From CAZLCK01 sp964558235 (GTDB taxonomy: Bacteria; Actinomycetota; Coriobacteriia; Coriobacteriales; CADBOM01): a DNA stretch of 9,308 nucleotides. A program made the translations under genes and the position numbers. Of this stretch, positions 6,925-9,308 are shown piece by piece; positions within the stretch are counted from its first letter, which is position 1, and every line of letters starts with the position of its first letter. The notes under the pieces are model-generated. The model was not told where the DNA came from. It saw nothing but the letters and a program-made list of their open reading frames with translations, and searched no databases. The stretch is taken from contig CAZLCK010000056.1 in assembly GCA_964558235.1 (NCBI GenBank), positions 1-9,308 of the forward strand, read 5' to 3'.

Positions 6925-9249
6925 ATGTCTGACACACCTGACAGCCGGTCTTTACTGCAACGCCTTCACGAGGATGCCTCCTCAGCAGTGACCGACCTTA
7001 TCTACACCAAGATCAATGACCTTTTTGGCGCCGGCGACCAGCTTTTTACTATGGAGTTTCCCTCACGCCCACTAAGCCAAATGACCTATGCCTACGACGC
7101 CGACACGGTTTATAGTTCCATCACAAGGCCGACCGCTGTCCAAGAGGCAGAATTTTCCCTCTCCGATGCACTTTACGATATGGTGCCAATCATTCAGTCT
7201 AGCAACGGAGAAAACCTCTCTTCTGTATATGAAACAATCATCAACAACTTTGTCCCAAAAATGGACTTCCTAAAGGACTTCGTGACGGACAAGAACGCTC
7301 TTCGCGCATGGCTACTCGAAGAGGTAGACGATGTCGAATTCTCCGATGATGGCAGCGCTATGCCAAGTACGATCAAGATTAGCCGTATGCAGTTGTGCGA
7401 AAAGCTCTATATGCGCTTCCTTGATGAGCGCAATGCCTGGAGCAAAGAGAAAAATGAGCGATTCTCTAAGAGCAAAGGTGACGACGCTCTAATAGAGGAA
7501 TACGCCCAATGGGTGACCACAGAAGCAACGGTACGCGACGAGCAGATCAACAATCTGTTTAGAGATGCCGTAGTGCGCGGCAGCTATCATGAGGTCATGA
7601 CCATCCTCGGCTTCTTAAATGTCGAGTCACCTGCCGAACGGCTGGAAAAGACGAAACAGAATATGCGTGCAAGTGTGAAGCGGTCTCTCGATGGCTCCTC
7701 CGATGTCTATCCGGTGCAATTCCAACCCGCTAACTGGTTCAAAGCACTCAAACCCAATCTGCATCCCAAAGACCTCACCATGTCTTCTGACGTCCTTCTT
7801 GCCGAGTTCAACGCAAAACAGAAGACGCTTCAGGAGCTGCAAGAGAAAATGGCTTCACTTAAAGAGCGAGAGGTCTCGCAAGAAAGGATTGAGGAGCTTA
7901 AGCAAGCAGTTGAGGAGAAGAAGGCCGCACTAGATACCGCTGACGCCAAGGTCGAGGAAACCTGCGGGCAAGGCGCTGCTAACATCTTACATATGGCGAT
8001 CAAAATCTACTCAAAGGTGACAAATCCTGCCGATGCCTTTTCGGATGCCGTCGCCGAGATCAAAGAACAGCGCTCAGGCAAGAAGACTGAAGAACTGGAG
8101 GGCGCGACCAAAAGCCTCGCATCATTGTTAGAGGGTTTTTCAGATGAAATGATTACTGGTATGGCAAGCAGCTATAATGCTGTCGCGGAGGCATTGCGCT
8201 CTTCCGAAAACGCTATAAGTGCGCTCAGTGACTATACTGAGGCCATGAGCAAGAACAATGAGACTGAGAGGGCGCTTGTTAGCAGCCAGATCTCCAGTCT
8301 ACAGGCCGATATAGAGTATCTACGTCCTCTTGTCTCTGGCGTTATCTCTCTGCAAACAGTCCCTGATAACTCTGCTCCACTGGATCATGATTCCGAGAGC
8401 AACGCTTCCCTTCTTCCCGAGGCAGTGCAGGACGATTCTGACAGCACCTTCATGGATGTGATCATTACCTCAGAGGACATAACCAAGCAATCTCAGGATT
8501 CTGAATCCTCTCGGAGCAGCTCAGGATCGTGGAAGGTTGGTGGCTGGTTTGCAAGCGTGGGTCATACATCGTCTAGCTCGCAAGCAGAGAGCAATCAAGA
8601 AAATATAAGCGATACGGCAAAAATCGAGCTTGGTTTTCGAGCTACAAAGGTCTCCATCGACCGAGGGAGCTGGTTTGATCCCACATTGTTCAAGCTGACC
8701 GAGAACTACTACCGCCTTGCTGAATCACGTGTAAGCGGTGGGTTCGGCAAAGACGATATGCAGCAAGCCCTAGCAAACTCTAAACCCGACAATGCAGTAC
8801 GTACACTATCCAAATTCACCAACGAAGATAATGTTCAGCAAAACTATCTTCTTCCCTCATTCCCAACATCCTTTATAATCGCAAAAGACATTACGTTGCG
8901 ATTAGATATCCAGGATGAAGAAGATCACTCAAGTAAAGAGTATGCACAAAGTCAGAGCAGCACATCGGGTGGTCTTTTTGGGTTCTCCGCCAGCAGTGGA
9001 ACAGAGTCCAAAAGCACGAGCGAGTCGGCCTACTTAGGGGTGCGCAATCAGCACCTGTACATTCGTATTCCTGGCCCACAGATTCTTGGATGGTTCCAGC
9101 AGATAGTCCCCGCAGACAATGCGGAGCGGTACAAAGCTCTAGACGGCAATCCTTTTGATAACGAGGCGAAACAAAACCTTATGTTGTCATTTCAAAACAA
9201 TGCCAGCACCGACACCGAAACCATAAAGGAGTCGCAAAACGATTCGTAA
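6925..9249 (+). CDS. Large protein of unknown function with coiled coil and beta-type C-terminal module; protease partner
   Basis: 774 residues, ATG with TAGGAG 8 nt upstream. I cannot name a family. No signal peptide or clear transmembrane helix is present. Residues 1-285 look mainly helical, with many acidic and aromatic positions. Residues 286-346 are a strong coiled coil (AEFNAKQKTLQELQEKMA and following Glu/Lys-rich heptads). Residues 347-470 continue helical (SKVTNPADAFSDAVAEIK; SLASLLEGFSDEMITGM). Residues 475-530 are an acidic, Ser-rich linker. From 530 the chain looks beta-rich: SGSWKVGGWFASVGHTSSSS, then ISDTAKIELGFRATKVSIDRGSWFDPTLF, LLPSFPTSFIIAKDITLRLD (642-661), a second Ser/Gly segment SSTSGGLFGFSASSG (678-692), and LYIRIPGPQILGWFQQIVP (711-729). 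I have a weak impression that similar WFDP / LP-FPTSF / PGPQI-W modules occur in other uncharacterised proteins. It follows the protease gene by 16 nt and may be its target. A structural, toxin-like or immunity role are all open. Confidence 0.8.
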   Translation: MSDTPDSRSLLQRLHEDASSAVTDLIYTKINDLFGAGDQLFTMEFPSRPLSQMTYAYDADTVYSSITRPTAVQEAEFSLSDALYDMVPIIQSSNGENLSSVYETIINNFVPKMDFLKDFVTDKNALRAWLLEEVDDVEFSDDGSAMPSTIKISRMQLCEKLYMRFLDERNAWSKEKNERFSKSKGDDALIEEYAQWVTTEATVRDEQINNLFRDAVVRGSYHEVMTILGFLNVESPAERLEKTKQNMRASVKRSLDGSSDVYPVQFQPANWFKALKPNLHPKDLTMSSDVLLAEFNAKQKTLQELQEKMASLKEREVSQERIEELKQAVEEKKAALDTADAKVEETCGQGAANILHMAIKIYSKVTNPADAFSDAVAEIKEQRSGKKTEELEGATKSLASLLEGFSDEMITGMASSYNAVAEALRSSENAISALSDYTEAMSKNNETERALVSSQISSLQADIEYLRPLVSGVISLQTVPDNSAPLDHDSESNASLLPEAVQDDSDSTFMDVIITSEDITKQSQDSESSRSSSGSWKVGGWFASVGHTSSSSQAESNQENISDTAKIELGFRATKVSIDRGSWFDPTLFKLTENYYRLAESRVSGGFGKDDMQQALANSKPDNAVRTLSKFTNEDNVQQNYLLPSFPTSFIIAKDITLRLDIQDEEDHSSKEYAQSQSSTSGGLFGFSASSGTESKSTSESAYLGVRNQHLYIRIPGPQILGWFQQIVPADNAERYKALDGNPFDNEAKQNLMLSFQNNASTDTETIKESQNDS

Positions 9250-9308
9250 GGCGGCTCGTCCAAAGCGGTGATAATCAAATCGAGTAGTAGGCGTGTCACT
9301 AGTTGGCA

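Noticed and set aside
1..9308. CRISPR arrays, tRNA or rRNA genes, insertion sequences, phage integration sites.
   Set aside because: No spaced identical repeats, cloverleaf, transposase frame or terminal inverted repeats were seen on reading either strand.

Overview
The window holds seven protein-coding genes in two divergent blocks, and the space between them is short. Genome type is inferred only from protein resemblance and composition. It looks like a moderate-to-low-GC Gram-positive bacterium, with an LTA-synthase-type sulfatase, a NiaR-type NAD repressor, a NiaP-type vitamin carrier and good AGGAG-like ribosome sites. From general resemblance of the glycosyltransferase and the niacin genes I lean to Coriobacteriia (Atopobium/Olsenella relatives), with low confidence. 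A Bacillota host is not excluded.

Left block, minus strand (1-3769). A membrane-anchored lipoteichoic-acid-synthase/phosphoglycerol-transferase-like sulfatase runs off the left edge, so its C-terminus is missing. Next comes an aldo/keto reductase fused to a ferredoxin-like tail with two Cys4 clusters. The third gene is a GT2 glycosyltransferase with two C-terminal membrane helices. The sulfatase and the glycosyltransferase both point to envelope polymer synthesis. The reductase between them has no visible link to either. Gaps of about 155-185 bp between these genes suggest partly separate transcription, and the sulfatase has an extended -10 of its own.

Centre (3770-5944). A 260-bp divergent intergenic region carries three separate inverted repeats. 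Rightward from it run niaP (niacin/nicotinamide-type MFS transporter) and niaR (niacin-sensing repressor) with a 7-nt gap, clearly one operon. A near-perfect 24-bp palindrome overlaps the -35 element upstream of niaP and is the likely NiaR operator, which would make the pair a self-regulated niacin salvage unit.

Right block, plus strand (6207-9249). After 262 bp of non-coding DNA comes a two-gene unit in visibly more GC-rich DNA: a cysteine-rich papain/C39-like cysteine protease and, 16 nt later, a 774-residue protein that I cannot assign to a named family. The large protein has a helical N-terminal half, a coiled coil and a beta-type C-terminal part. That part is interrupted by two Ser/Gly-rich segments, each with a short glycine/aromatic core. 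The protease-plus-large-partner layout is the most likely undescribed system here; its function is open. The last 59 bp (9250-9308) hold no start codon with a ribosome site and no obvious terminator.
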